The position numbers and the translations under genes are program-made. A DNA stretch of 64,000 nt from JAYZDF01 sp036337945 (lineage in GTDB: Bacteria; Myxococcota; Kuafuiibacteriia; Kuafuiibacteriales; Kuafuiibacteriaceae): the NCBI GenBank assembly GCA_036337945.1, contig JAYZDF010000063.1, positions 29,407 to 93,406 of the forward strand, given 5' to 3'. Shown one piece after another: positions 17,860 through 26,671 of the stretch. Every line of letters begins with the position of its first letter. Positions within the stretch are counted from its first letter, which is position 1. The notes below the pieces were generated by a model that saw only the letters and a program-made list of their open reading frames with translations, did no database searches and was not told where the DNA came from.

Positions 17860-19278
17860 ATGGATGGTGTTTTATCTGGCGAAGAATTAGCGGGTGTCGC
17901 AGCGGATTTCGCAAGTGAGCTGGACCTTGAGGAACAATTGAAGCCTTATCGAGAGCTTTATTGGTCCAAACCAGCCGAGCAGCGTCCTACTCTTTTTCTT
18001 GAAGACCTGACCGGCATACCTTTTCTATCGAAAATTGCGGGCATCGAAGCCTATCAGCATCGCGCGCGAGTTCGTGCGGGAGACGGTGATCTGTTTGCAG
18101 CCGTCGGCCCGAAAACTGAAGGCTACGAGGAATACTGTCGAGACGTTCTTCTCCTTGGCTCGACGGAGTTAGTTCACGCGGAGCCTGTTGACGGTCTCAT
18201 GGCCGTTGCGCGAGCTTGTATGAGTGGTCAGGCTTTCGAACGATTGCTCGAACGAGCTCGAGAAGCGGGGGGATTTAGCGTACACCCCTACATGAGTATT
18301 GATGATGTTTGGCAATTGGCTCGACTCATCAAAGAGGAAACAGGTGTCCCTGTTTCCGTATGCGGCCCGCCCACGCCTGTCTTATGGATTGCCAACGATA
18401 AGAGCTTACTGTCGGAACTTGCAGTTCGTACTGCCGGTTCAGACATCATTAGCGAGTCTCGCCTTAGCACGATTCCCGAAGAAATGGCCGAAGCCTTAGT
18501 TCATCTCGCGCAGAGTCACGAACGCGTAGCACTTAAGCGCACGCGATGCGCTTCAGCTATGGGAAATAAAGTCTTCGATTCGAAGACCCTTCTCGCTTGG
18601 ACGAAAGAGCAGTTGCACGAGCAAGTGGTTCGTTTTCTCACTGAAACAGAATGGGAAGAGGATGAGCCGGTGATAACTGTTGTCTGGGAAAAAGCGGTTT
18701 GTTCACCATCGACGCAATTATTTCTCCCACCGATAGGCGAGGGCGACGTCATATTTAATGGTGTGTTCGAGCAAATTTTAGAAGGAGAAGAACAAATGTT
18801 TTTAGGAAGTCGACCGTCTACCTTACCTGCGGCCGTCGAAGCAAAACTCAAGCGTTCTTCTTTAGCTATAGCTGGAGCGCTACAGCATCTTGGATATACG
18901 GGTGTATGTTCTTTTGATTTCCTTGTTCTTGGGAATCTCTGTGGTGACTTTGAGGTACGGATAACAGAATGTAACGGTCGTTGGGGAGGAACGAGTACCC
19001 CAATGAATCTTGTGTCGCGCCTTATTCAAGGTCCCCGACCTTGTTATCGCGCACAAGACTTTATTCATGAATCATTGGTGGGCATATCTTTTGACGAATT
19101 TCTGCAACGGGTCGGAAGTAAAGCCTTCAATGCGACAACTCAAGAAGGTAAATTCGTATTTTACAATACGGGCTGCCTCGCAAAATCGGGGAAGTTTGAC
19201 GTGATTGCTTTCGCAGATACCCCAGAAGAAACAGACGCTGCAATTTTAGAAGAGTTACCCAAGCTTTTGGGGCTCTAA
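17860..19278 (+). CDS. ATP-grasp peptide-ligase-like protein (PGM1-type)
   Basis: 472 residues from the ATG at 17860 (AGGTGGGG six bases upstream); an in-frame GTG lies at 17848. The N-terminal half has a pre-ATP-grasp style segment ending in VSVCGPPTPVLWIANDKSL. The C-terminal half has ATP-grasp features: a Lys-bearing strand (VALKRTRCASAMGNKVF), then GYTGVCSFDFLV and the metal-binding ITECNGRWGGTS. The end (FVFYNTGCLAKSGKFDVIAFADTPEE) resembles the PGM1 C-terminal domain of peptide ligases such as the one in pheganomycin synthesis. It should form amide bonds using ATP. The substrate is unknown. The convergent N-formylglutamate amidohydrolase homologue next door supports a small peptide or amide metabolite. 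Confidence 0.8.
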   Translation: MDGVLSGEELAGVAADFASELDLEEQLKPYRELYWSKPAEQRPTLFLEDLTGIPFLSKIAGIEAYQHRARVRAGDGDLFAAVGPKTEGYEEYCRDVLLLGSTELVHAEPVDGLMAVARACMSGQAFERLLERAREAGGFSVHPYMSIDDVWQLARLIKEETGVPVSVCGPPTPVLWIANDKSLLSELAVRTAGSDIISESRLSTIPEEMAEALVHLAQSHERVALKRTRCASAMGNKVFDSKTLLAWTKEQLHEQVVRFLTETEWEEDEPVITVVWEKAVCSPSTQLFLPPIGEGDVIFNGVFEQILEGEEQMFLGSRPSTLPAAVEAKLKRSSLAIAGALQHLGYTGVCSFDFLVLGNLCGDFEVRITECNGRWGGTSTPMNLVSRLIQGPRPCYRAQDFIHESLVGISFDEFLQRVGSKAFNATTQEGKFVFYNTGCLAKSGKFDVIAFADTPEETDAAILEELPKLLGL

Positions 19279-19287
19279 TCTGAGCGC

Positions 19288-20022
19288 TTACTGCTTTAGA
19301 TATTCATCAAGATAGCCACTCGTTTGAACGGCCTCAATAATAATTTTGGCAACCCGATCTAGATCGCCCAGCAATCTATGACTCACCTCAAATTCTACGC
19401 TTGCGTATCGACCGTCTAAGAAGCGATTTCTAAAATTGGTGGTAATGCCGTCATTGAGCCCGCTGTACGGCTCGTTTACTCGACAATCCAGTCCGCTTTC
19501 GTTGATTGCTTTGTGAATCAACTTTGTGATTGGACCGTCACCGATATGAGATGGGTCCACGAGAAGTCCGATATCCATTTCTCTGACTTGTCCGGGGTAC
19601 TCATGTGTGAAGCTATGAACGCCTAGGTGGAGGCACTTGTGACCAGAGTCGAAAACACTGTGGATGTGCTTGAGCACTTCCGACCAATAGGGAGAATGGT
19701 AGGTCTCTAGGCGTTTTTTTCGGTCTTCATCTGATAGTTGAGAATTTCCAGGCACCGAGACACCAAATGCGGTCGATGGAACGCTTTCGAGATTTTCTAG
19801 ACTGCGATTTAGGTCCGCGACCAGTCGGCTGTACTGCCCTACGATTATGGGAGCTTGGACTGCGGCGGCCAATTTTCTACCAACATATTCTGCGCCAGGG
19901 TCCCAAGCGACATGAGACTCCAGGATCTCGTCGGACAGACCAAGGTTCCCCAATTCCGGCGGAATCGCATTACTTGCATGTTCTATACTGACGACGGGCT
20001 GCCACATAGCTGACGCAAGCAT
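19288..20022 (-). CDS. N-formylglutamate amidohydrolase family protein
   Basis: 244 residues. The characteristic segments are EHASNAIPPEL, HVAWDPGAEYV, GQYSRLVADLNRS, HLGVHSFTHEY and a C-terminal YASVEFEVSHRLL. These match the zinc-dependent amidohydrolase family of HutG/FGase and its many orphan relatives. No histidine-degradation gene is nearby, so N-formylglutamate may not be the substrate. The 3' end meets the ATP-grasp gene in a convergent arrangement nine bases apart. ATP-grasp and amidohydrolase pairs are known in predicted amide-metabolite loci. An alternative ATG at 20007 would remove five residues. It is divergent from the VKOR gene, with about 100 bases between them. Confidence 0.87.
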   Translation of the reverse strand: MLASAMWQPVVSIEHASNAIPPELGNLGLSDEILESHVAWDPGAEYVGRKLAAAVQAPIIVGQYSRLVADLNRSLENLESVPSTAFGVSVPGNSQLSDEDRKKRLETYHSPYWSEVLKHIHSVFDSGHKCLHLGVHSFTHEYPGQVREMDIGLLVDPSHIGDGPITKLIHKAINESGLDCRVNEPYSGLNDGITTNFRNRFLDGRYASVEFEVSHRLLGDLDRVAKIIIEAVQTSGYLDEYLKQ

Positions 20023-20126
20023 AGCAGGATTTTCACCTTAGATCGCTTGGGACTTGTGTACAGAATTCCTGAAAGGTATGGATTTTCTAGCGGATACCTC
20101 TTTGAGGTTCCATGTAAGGATTAGAC

Positions 20127-21566
20127 GTGACGACAAAACTTTCGCAGTCCAATCAATTTGAGCTTCAGATTTCTCCTAAACTGCTCATCGGGTTAGTCGT
20201 AAGCGCCGCATTGTGTGGCGGCCTGGCTATTTTTCAATGGATGGAGTTAATCGTAGCGCAGCGCGGAGGCTCGCTCTCCTGCAGTATAAATGAGACCTTC
20301 AACTGCGCTGCGGTGTGGGAAGCACCCTTTGCAAAAGCAATTCATGCAATGACAAAAGTTCCTGTCGCAGGTTGGGGATTAATATGGAGTGTTGGAGCAC
20401 TTTGGTCTGCTCTTCGCCTAGTGTCATCTGCTCTGAACCGACAGACGGGCGAACATCAGGTACTTGCCGTTCGCTTGTTTGCGATCGCCGGCATCTTCAG
20501 TTCGCTCGTCCTTGGAGGCGTAAGTTTTGCAGCAGGAGCGATTTGCATTACCTGTATCGCAACGTATTGGTTGGTCCTGATTTTCTCCTCTTGTGCGTAT
20601 CTCATCAAGTCACCGATCAAGCCTTCACAGTCTGCTCTTTTTGTCTCAGAGTTTCCGAAAGTGATCCTCGCGGTTGGTTGCGCGTATCTTGTCTGTTTCT
20701 ATCCGGGTACGAAGACACCGCAAAAGGCGGCTTTGGCTCTGGAGCAAGTTGTAACTACTTCAGATAAATCATCACCGACTCCAGCTCAAATGCAGGCCGA
20801 AGAATCAAAAAAGGCCAAGTTACCACCCCAAGACGAACCATCTCCCCCCCAAAGTTTAGAGGAACTCATCAGTCAATTCCCGCCTGCGAGCAAGCAGGCT
20901 CTCAGCGACGCAATCACTCGAATTCGCGCTCAGAAAAAACCGGAAGGTAAAACTTGGCCAATTCGTTTTTATAAGGGCAATGAAAACGCCGGTGCGAAGT
21001 TTGTTGAGTTCACAGATATCAAATGTGGTCATTGCGCTCGCCTCGCTCTTGAATTCAAAGAGCTTGAAAAAATTATTACCCCCTCCAAATTTCACGTCGA
21101 ACCCAGACAATTTCCTCTAGATTACGAGTGTAACAAAGCTGTTTCTCCGGGGATGAGTGATGGAACCGGTGTTCGCTGTATGGCTGCAAAGGCTCTCATT
21201 TGTTTAGAAACGAAGGATGAATATTGGTCTGTTCAGCTTGAAATGTTCAAGATAGGACCATCATTGACCAAAGAGAAGATCGTTGAATTAGCTGCTCCAC
21301 ATTACAAAGGCAGTGATGCACTCAAGTCATGTATTGAATCCGAAGAAACCAAGAGGAAACTAGAGGACGATATCAAATATGCTATGCAATACGACCTCCA
21401 CGGGACTCCACTCGTTTTGCTAAATGGCAAAGAGGTCCAGCCGATCGGCGCATTATTATTTGCGCTAATGCTTGCAGAAGGAAACTTAGATGCTCCTGCT
21501 TTCAAGAGTTTGCCTCCGCCGAGTCCGGCCGCATTTCGCGACCCTCATGAAGGGCACGCTCATTAA
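20127..21566 (+). CDS. VKOR - thioredoxin-like (DsbA-type) fusion
   Basis: 479 residues, starting at GTG with AAGGA seven bases upstream. The N-terminal ~190 residues are a four-to-five-helix VKOR domain with the loop Cys pair C52/C60 (CSINETFNC) and the active-site C140-ITC-C143 motif. A charged Pro-rich linker (~205-245) leads to a thioredoxin-fold domain with CGHC at about 300-303 and a cis-Pro in HGTPLVLLNG. This single polypeptide should both oxidise substrate proteins in the periplasm and pass electrons to quinone, replacing DsbA plus DsbB. It is followed by the dehydrogenase gene within 12 bases. The His-rich last residues (HEGHAH) are unusual. Fusions of this kind are known in several phyla. 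Confidence 0.93.
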   Translation: MTTKLSQSNQFELQISPKLLIGLVVSAALCGGLAIFQWMELIVAQRGGSLSCSINETFNCAAVWEAPFAKAIHAMTKVPVAGWGLIWSVGALWSALRLVSSALNRQTGEHQVLAVRLFAIAGIFSSLVLGGVSFAAGAICITCIATYWLVLIFSSCAYLIKSPIKPSQSALFVSEFPKVILAVGCAYLVCFYPGTKTPQKAALALEQVVTTSDKSSPTPAQMQAEESKKAKLPPQDEPSPPQSLEELISQFPPASKQALSDAITRIRAQKKPEGKTWPIRFYKGNENAGAKFVEFTDIKCGHCARLALEFKELEKIITPSKFHVEPRQFPLDYECNKAVSPGMSDGTGVRCMAAKALICLETKDEYWSVQLEMFKIGPSLTKEKIVELAAPHYKGSDALKSCIESEETKRKLEDDIKYAMQYDLHGTPLVLLNGKEVQPIGALLFALMLAEGNLDAPAFKSLPPPSPAAFRDPHEGHAH

Positions 21567-21577
21567 CGACGTTGAAC

Positions 21578-22570
21578 ATGTTTGAGAGTTTCGATACTGC
21601 GCCTCAAATTGTACACATTGATCGTCCGGAACTTGGGCTAACGGCATTTATCGTAATCGATCAACCGTCTTTCGAAATCTCGGCGGGAGGCGTTCGGACG
21701 AAAACATACCCCAGTAATGCCGCAGCACTCGACGACGCCAAGGCGCTCGCACGTGCAATGACGATCAAGTGCGCTTTGGGAGGTCTGCCCGTTGGCGGCG
21801 CAAAAGCCGTCGTAAAGTTACATGCTGGACTTCATCGTGAAAAGGCATTCATCTATTTGGGGGAGGTCGTAGAGTCTCTCGCCGGCAGGTTTCGGACGGC
21901 TGGGGATCTCGGCACGTTTGAGCACGACCTGCAGCTGATGGCTACCAGGACAGACTTTGTTCACACGAATGAGCAAGCACTTGGTCGCTCAGTAGCACTT
22001 GGTTTATTGGCCTGTGTAGAAAGCGTTCGGTCTGAGATATTCGCCGACGGTCCGGCTGTTCTTCGTGTTTCCGTACAAGGAGCGGGAGCGATAGGTTCGT
22101 CCGTTGCAAAGGAACTTTCAGCTAATGGTTATAAAGTCATTGTATCGGATCTAGATGAGACAAAAGCCCTAGCAACCGGACATTCTGTCTTACCGGCTTG
22201 TGAAAGCCTGTGTGCGGAGGTGGATATTTTGTCTCCGTGCGCGATTGGTGGTGTTATCTCGGACTCGACGTGGTCCAAGCTTCGCTCAAAACTTATCTGT
22301 GGCGCAGCCAATAACATCGTATCTAGTCTGGACGTTCACTGGCATCTCCATCGAAAAGGAGCGGTTTTTATTCCGGATGTTGTGAGCTCTGCTGGCGCGG
22401 TTGTTGATGGAATTGGGGAGTCGGTCTTAGGAATGAGCGACCGAACAAGCTTGATACTAAAGCTGGGTGAAACGGCGAAGCAAGTTTTTCAAATTTCGCA
22501 AAAGAACGACGAGCCACCACACCTCGCGGCACTGGGCCTAGCCGCGTCTCGCATCGCTTCAAGAAACTAG
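21578..22570 (+). CDS. Glu/Leu/Phe/Val dehydrogenase family protein
   Basis: 330 residues from the ATG at 21578 (a TTG at 21572 is also in frame). The substrate domain has the GGVRTKTYPS segment and the catalytic-Lys region TIKCALGGLPVGGAKAVV. The C-terminal half has a Rossmann motif VQGAGAIGSSVAKEL with SDLDE after it, then CGAANN, typical of leucine-dehydrogenase-type enzymes that oxidatively deaminate branched amino acids with NAD. The length is slightly short for the family (~350-360). The stop codon overlaps the stop of clpA on the other strand through a shared CTAG. The substrate among Leu, Val and Phe cannot be read from the sequence. Confidence 0.88.
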   Translation: MFESFDTAPQIVHIDRPELGLTAFIVIDQPSFEISAGGVRTKTYPSNAAALDDAKALARAMTIKCALGGLPVGGAKAVVKLHAGLHREKAFIYLGEVVESLAGRFRTAGDLGTFEHDLQLMATRTDFVHTNEQALGRSVALGLLACVESVRSEIFADGPAVLRVSVQGAGAIGSSVAKELSANGYKVIVSDLDETKALATGHSVLPACESLCAEVDILSPCAIGGVISDSTWSKLRSKLICGAANNIVSSLDVHWHLHRKGAVFIPDVVSSAGAVVDGIGESVLGMSDRTSLILKLGETAKQVFQISQKNDEPPHLAALGLAASRIASRN

Positions 22571-24882
22571 GTTTTTACTTTCTTAGTCTCTTTGCTCTTT
22601 TTCTCTGCCTTCTCTGTTTGAGAGAATGAAAGCGTTAGTTGGCCTTCTGCGTCGTCAGAACCTTCGACTCCGACGTCGACATGGCCTCCCTGACTGAGTT
22701 CTCCAAACAATATTGCGTCCGCAAGTCGCTTCTTGAGCTCGTTTTGGATCACTCTAGCCATCGGTCGCGCTCCGTACTGTTTTGAGTAACCTTTTTTTGC
22801 CAGCCATTTTCTAGCGTCGATAGAAAGGTCAATTGTGACTTTCTTTTCTGCGAGTTGTACATCAAGCTCGTTGATAAACTTGTCTACGACCATCAATACA
22901 ACCTCTTCTGGAAGTTGTCCGAAATTGATGATTCCGTCGAGACGGTTTCTAAATTCCGGAGAGAAGACTCGCTCGAGTTCTTTTTTGCCGTCGTTAGCTT
23001 CAGCTTCACGACCAAACCCAATTTTTGCACTTGCAAGGTCCCGCGAACCAGCATTCGTGGTCATGATTAATATGATATTTCTGAAGTCAGCCTTACGTCC
23101 TGTGTTGTCGGTCAGACTAGCATGGTCCATCACCTGCAACAGTACGTTGTAAATGTCGGTATGTGCTTTTTCTATTTCATCGAGCAAGACCACGCAGTAA
23201 GGCGTTTTTCTGACGGCGTCTGTGAGAAGCCCACCTTGCTCGAATCCGACATATCCCGGAGGAGCGCCGATTAGTCTAGAAACGGCATGTTTCTCCATGT
23301 ACTCCGACATATCAAACCGAAGAAACTCAATTCCCATCACTCGAGCCAATTGTTTCGCCAACTCGGTTTTTCCAACGCCGGTCGGTCCTGCGAATAAGAA
23401 TGAGCCCGTCGGTTTGTCCGCTGCACCGAGTCCGGACCTCGAGAGTTTGATCGCCGAGGCCAGAGAATCGATGGCATAGTCTTGGCCGAAAATGACCATC
23501 TTCAGGTCGCCTTCGAGTGTCTTGAGCCCTAATCGGTCATTCACCGAAACTGATTTCGGTGGAATTTGCGCAATTTTTGAAACGACTGCCTCTATGTCCT
23601 TTGGTGTGATTCGAGACTTCCGTTTTTCGGCTGGCTGTAAGTGCGTCGCCGCACCTGCTTCATCGATCACGTCGATCGCCTTATCTGGTAAGAATCTTTC
23701 ATTAATGTGTTTTGCAGATAGTTCCGCCGCCGTTCTCAGCGCACGGTCACTGTATTTCACTTGATGATGTTCTTCGTATCTGGAGCGTAGACCTTTTAGA
23801 ATCTGAGTCGTTTCATCAATACTGGGTTCATCGACCCGAATTTTCTGGAACCGCCTAGCTAGCGCGTGGTCTTTTTCTATCGAACTTTTGTAATCTCGAT
23901 GTGTGGTCGAACCCATACAGCGAAGTTCACCGGACTGGAGCGCTGGTTTGAGCAGATTCGACGCGTCCATTGCACTGTCATGGGTGGCTCCAGCACCAAC
24001 CACTGTATGAATTTCATCGATGAAAATGATGGCGTATTCGACTTTCTTTATTGCTTTGAGAACGCCTTTTAGCCGCTCTTCAAATTCACCGCGGAATTTG
24101 GTTCCCGCAATCAGCGCTCCCATATCCAACGAATAAATCGTTGCGTTGGCTAATACTTCGGGAACTTGCTTGTCGTGGATTCGCATTGCGAGGCCTTCGG
24201 CGAGGGCAGTTTTGCCTACCCCTGGCTCACCAACAAAGATCGGGTTATTTTTTCGCCGCCGACACAAGATTTGAATCGTCCGCTCTATTTCGCGGTCTCT
24301 GCCAATGAGAGGGTCGATATTCCCCGCGGCGGCAGCTTCGTTGAGGTTTACGGTAAATGCTTTGAGTGGATCACTTTCTTTTGCACCCGCAGCCGTATTC
24401 TCGTCCCCTGCAGTATCCTCGAAACCATGGTCTCCGTCGGGAGGCGACACTTTGCTGATTCCGTGCGAAAGATAACGAACAACATCAAGACGTGTAATGC
24501 TTTGCTCCTGTAATAGGTACACAGCGTACGATTCGTGCTCTCGGTAAAACGCGACCAATAAGTTGCTCGTGTGAAGTTCGTCTCTGCCCGAAGAATGAAC
24601 GTGCATGAGAGCACGTTGGAACACTCGGCTGAACATCTGTGTTTGTTCCGGTTCGACCTTCGTTCCTTCTGGAAGTGCTTCCATGCTATCGGTCAGATAA
24701 AGTTCCAGCTCTTCTCGTAATTTTTCTATATCACCGCCGCATGCGATGATGATTTTCTTACAGGTTTCATCGTCGATAAGGGCGAATAGTACGTGCTCCA
24801 AGGTCACGTACTCATGACGTCGGTTAGCGGCCTCATTATATGCTCGGCTCAGTGATTCTTTGAGTGCTTCTGTATATTCCAT
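22567..24882 (-). CDS. clpA: ATP-dependent Clp protease ATP-binding subunit ClpA
   Basis: 771 residues, the usual ClpA length. An N-domain (residues ~1-150) is followed by two AAA+ modules. Module 1 has Walker A GEPGVGKTALAEG and Walker B IIFIDEIHTVVGAG. Module 2 has GPTGVGKTELAKQL and VVLLDEIEKAH, then a ClpB-D2-small-type C-domain (YGARPMARVIQNELKK). A long Lys/Glu-rich tail (EKAEKKSKETKKVKT) is a small extra. ClpA unfolds substrates and feeds them to ClpP. The gene begins two bases after the clpS stop. The GYVGFEQGGLL segment supports ClpA rather than ClpB, and there is no coiled-coil insertion. Confidence 0.97.
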   Translation of the reverse strand: MEYTEALKESLSRAYNEAANRRHEYVTLEHVLFALIDDETCKKIIIACGGDIEKLREELELYLTDSMEALPEGTKVEPEQTQMFSRVFQRALMHVHSSGRDELHTSNLLVAFYREHESYAVYLLQEQSITRLDVVRYLSHGISKVSPPDGDHGFEDTAGDENTAAGAKESDPLKAFTVNLNEAAAAGNIDPLIGRDREIERTIQILCRRRKNNPIFVGEPGVGKTALAEGLAMRIHDKQVPEVLANATIYSLDMGALIAGTKFRGEFEERLKGVLKAIKKVEYAIIFIDEIHTVVGAGATHDSAMDASNLLKPALQSGELRCMGSTTHRDYKSSIEKDHALARRFQKIRVDEPSIDETTQILKGLRSRYEEHHQVKYSDRALRTAAELSAKHINERFLPDKAIDVIDEAGAATHLQPAEKRKSRITPKDIEAVVSKIAQIPPKSVSVNDRLGLKTLEGDLKMVIFGQDYAIDSLASAIKLSRSGLGAADKPTGSFLFAGPTGVGKTELAKQLARVMGIEFLRFDMSEYMEKHAVSRLIGAPPGYVGFEQGGLLTDAVRKTPYCVVLLDEIEKAHTDIYNVLLQVMDHASLTDNTGRKADFRNIILIMTTNAGSRDLASAKIGFGREAEANDGKKELERVFSPEFRNRLDGIINFGQLPEEVVLMVVDKFINELDVQLAEKKVTIDLSIDARKWLAKKGYSKQYGARPMARVIQNELKKRLADAILFGELSQGGHVDVGVEGSDDAEGQLTLSFSQTEKAEKKSKETKKVKT

Positions 24883-24884
24883 GC

Positions 24885-25190
24885 TTACTCAGGCTCCATG
24901 GTGCATTCCAGAGGAAAATCATATTTCCTCGCTAGTTCAACCGTTTTCGCCGTTTTGGTTTCCGCGATTTCCTTTGTGTAGGTCCCTGCCACGCCTATTC
25001 CAGCTTGATGTACGTGCATCATAATTTGAAAAGCACTGTCCTGGTCGCGATTGAAGACAGACATGAGTACGGAGACAACGAACTCCATGGTTGTGTAGTC
25101 GTCATTGTGCAGTAGAACCTTATATTTCCCTGGCTTCTTGAGCTTCTTCTTCGGTCGCGTAAGAACGTCGCTCTGTCGCTTTGTACTCAT
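24885..25190 (-). CDS. clpS: ATP-dependent Clp protease adaptor ClpS
   Basis: 101 residues, the typical ClpS size. The conserved YKVLLHNDDYTTMEFVV segment carries the NDD-x-T residues that hold the N-degron amino group. HVHQAGIGVAGTYTKEIAETK follows, with the usual ClpA-contact surface. ClpS delivers N-end-rule substrates to ClpA. It is immediately upstream of clpA, the common arrangement. The unstructured Lys-rich start (RPKKKLKKPG) is normal for the family. The leader on the minus strand contains a run of G (CCGGGGGGG) in place of a clear ribosome site, which is odd. Confidence 0.96.
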   Translation of the reverse strand: MSTKRQSDVLTRPKKKLKKPGKYKVLLHNDDYTTMEFVVSVLMSVFNRDQDSAFQIMMHVHQAGIGVAGTYTKEIAETKTAKTVELARKYDFPLECTMEPE

Positions 25191-25274
25191 CTAACTTTCT
25201 ACCCCCCCGGAGAAATTCCCGAGCTGCCTCTCAAAAAAACAGGAATTGCTTCCTTATTTGACGAGAGCCAAGCG

Positions 25275-25709
25275 CTAAGCGCGGTCGCTCCTTCGAATAA
25301 TATTGTACACGCCTCGCCCTATTGCGATGGGTACTTTTTTTCCTTCGGACTGAAATGCGACCATATCGGAAACCCCCACACGATTGCCTATTCTAAGAAC
25401 TGTAGCCTCCACGATGATGTCTTCGCATAGACCTGGGCTCAAATAATCAATGCGAAGGTCCTGGGTGCTAAGTCTGTCTAACGGTTCAATCTTACTAATA
25501 AGTGCAGCACCGCCACAGGTATCAATCAAGGACGAAGTGACCCCACCGTGTAAAGCAGGTCGTGTGATATCGCCAACAAACTCCGGTCGGAAAGGGCACT
25601 CCAGTCGAGCAAAACCCTCGCTGATCTGCAGATTCTTGATACCGAGAAATTGGTTGAAGGGAATCTGGTCCATGAATTCGGTGACCTTGCTATAAAATTT
25701 TGCATCCAT
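25275..25709 (-). CDS. PaaI-type hotdog thioesterase
   Basis: 144 residues with a single hotdog fold. The family marker HGGVTSSLIDTCGG (HGG-x3-S-x2-D) is present, after FNQFLGIKNLQISEGFARLE and before DLRIDYLSPG. Proteins of this group hydrolyse acyl-CoA, often phenylacetyl- or hydroxyphenyl-CoA, in the cytoplasm. The catalytic region is complete; the specific substrate cannot be told. It lies upstream of clpS on the same strand, about 85 bases away, and is probably a separate unit. Confidence 0.88.
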   Translation of the reverse strand: MDAKFYSKVTEFMDQIPFNQFLGIKNLQISEGFARLECPFRPEFVGDITRPALHGGVTSSLIDTCGGAALISKIEPLDRLSTQDLRIDYLSPGLCEDIIVEATVLRIGNRVGVSDMVAFQSEGKKVPIAIGRGVYNIIRRSDRA

Positions 25710-25837
25710 GTGAAATTGGGCCGACTACTCAGTCTTATACCCCGAATCGACTACGTAGGCTTGGCTTAAAAGCCGAAAAGCAACCCCCGGCGAATCCGTG
25801 GGCTGCTCTTCGAACCATGCGTTTAGTTTGATATTGT

Positions 25838-26587
25838 TTAGAAAACGAATTTTGCTTCTTTGCTGACGACCTCCGTTCCGGCGTAGGCAGGGAACCGGAT
25901 TTTTCGTGCTTGACGTGCCACACAGTTTCCTACTCGCTGTGCAATCGTGTTGCTTGCGTCAGAAATCTTTGAAGATGCGACTGAACCATCAAAGTTGATT
26001 CGGAAATTGATTCTCAGCGCGCCTGAACCACCCATTCCTCGGCTTGTGAGAGATTTCACACATGTTTTCACTCCGCGCCAGTCTCGGACGATGCGAGAGA
26101 AGCTCGCGTCGCTTAGGTGAGATTCCAACTCTTCGCTGGCTCGGGTGTCGATAGGGCGACTTGCGACAGGCGCACTCGCTTTGCGTAACGATTTTCGATT
26201 CTGGCTGTTCAAGCTTGGGCCACTCTGTTTCGTGGGAGCAGCGTGTCGTTGCTTGATACGTTTCTGTGCAGCTTTTTCAGCTTTGATGGAAGCAGCACCA
26301 GACAATAAGTCGGCCATGGCCTGCAGCTCTTCGTTCTGGTCAACTGTCTTCGCAGCAGACTCGGGCTGCTCGTTTAGTACTTCCGCGCTTGCAGTCGCTG
26401 CTTCTTCGGATTGTTTGACCTGTTGCTTGACGGCAGAGCGGGCGAGTCGTTCGATAGGGGATTTGACTGCCTTACCTTTCGTTTTGGAAGAATCTACCGA
26501 TGAACTTGGTGAACAAGCGAAGGAAAACAATGAGATAGCTGCAATTGAAGTGTAAAGAATTGAAGAAGATTTAGTGTTGTTACGCAT
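25838..26587 (-). CDS. Lipoprotein with AgmX/PglI-type C-terminal domain
   Basis: 249 residues. The signal peptide ends at LFSFAC, a lipoprotein anchor. The middle is low-complexity, rich in Lys, Glu, Ser and Ala, and should be disordered. The C-terminal ~90 residues fit the AgmX/PglI tail domain, a TonB-C-like fold seen mostly in myxobacteria: WRGVKTCVKS, LRINFRINFDGSV, NCVARQARKIRFPAY. AgmX is a gliding-motility protein of Myxococcus; here only the tail domain is shared, so the role is open. It follows the long TPR gene on the same strand across an AT-rich gap. Confidence 0.82.
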   Translation of the reverse strand: MRNNTKSSSILYTSIAAISLFSFACSPSSSVDSSKTKGKAVKSPIERLARSAVKQQVKQSEEAATASAEVLNEQPESAAKTVDQNEELQAMADLLSGAASIKAEKAAQKRIKQRHAAPTKQSGPSLNSQNRKSLRKASAPVASRPIDTRASEELESHLSDASFSRIVRDWRGVKTCVKSLTSRGMGGSGALRINFRINFDGSVASSKISDASNTIAQRVGNCVARQARKIRFPAYAGTEVVSKEAKFVF

Positions 26588-26632
26588 GATGACCCTGTTA
26601 TCGACCAGCGTTTTTCGGACTTAAGCGAGAAA

Positions 26633-26656
26633 TCAAAAAAAATAAATTTTTTTTGA
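26633..26656. terminator. A/T-only inverted repeat between the TPR and AgmX-like genes
   Basis: Eight A, then TAAA, then eight T, flanked by TC and GA, form a perfect inverted repeat with long T runs on both strands. It lies just after the stop of the TPR gene on the minus strand. It could work as a weak bidirectional terminator or as an AT-rich promoter element for the lipoprotein gene. With no G-C pairs in the main stem, termination would be inefficient. Confidence 0.35.
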
Positions 26657-26671
26657 AAAAAGGGTAAAATT

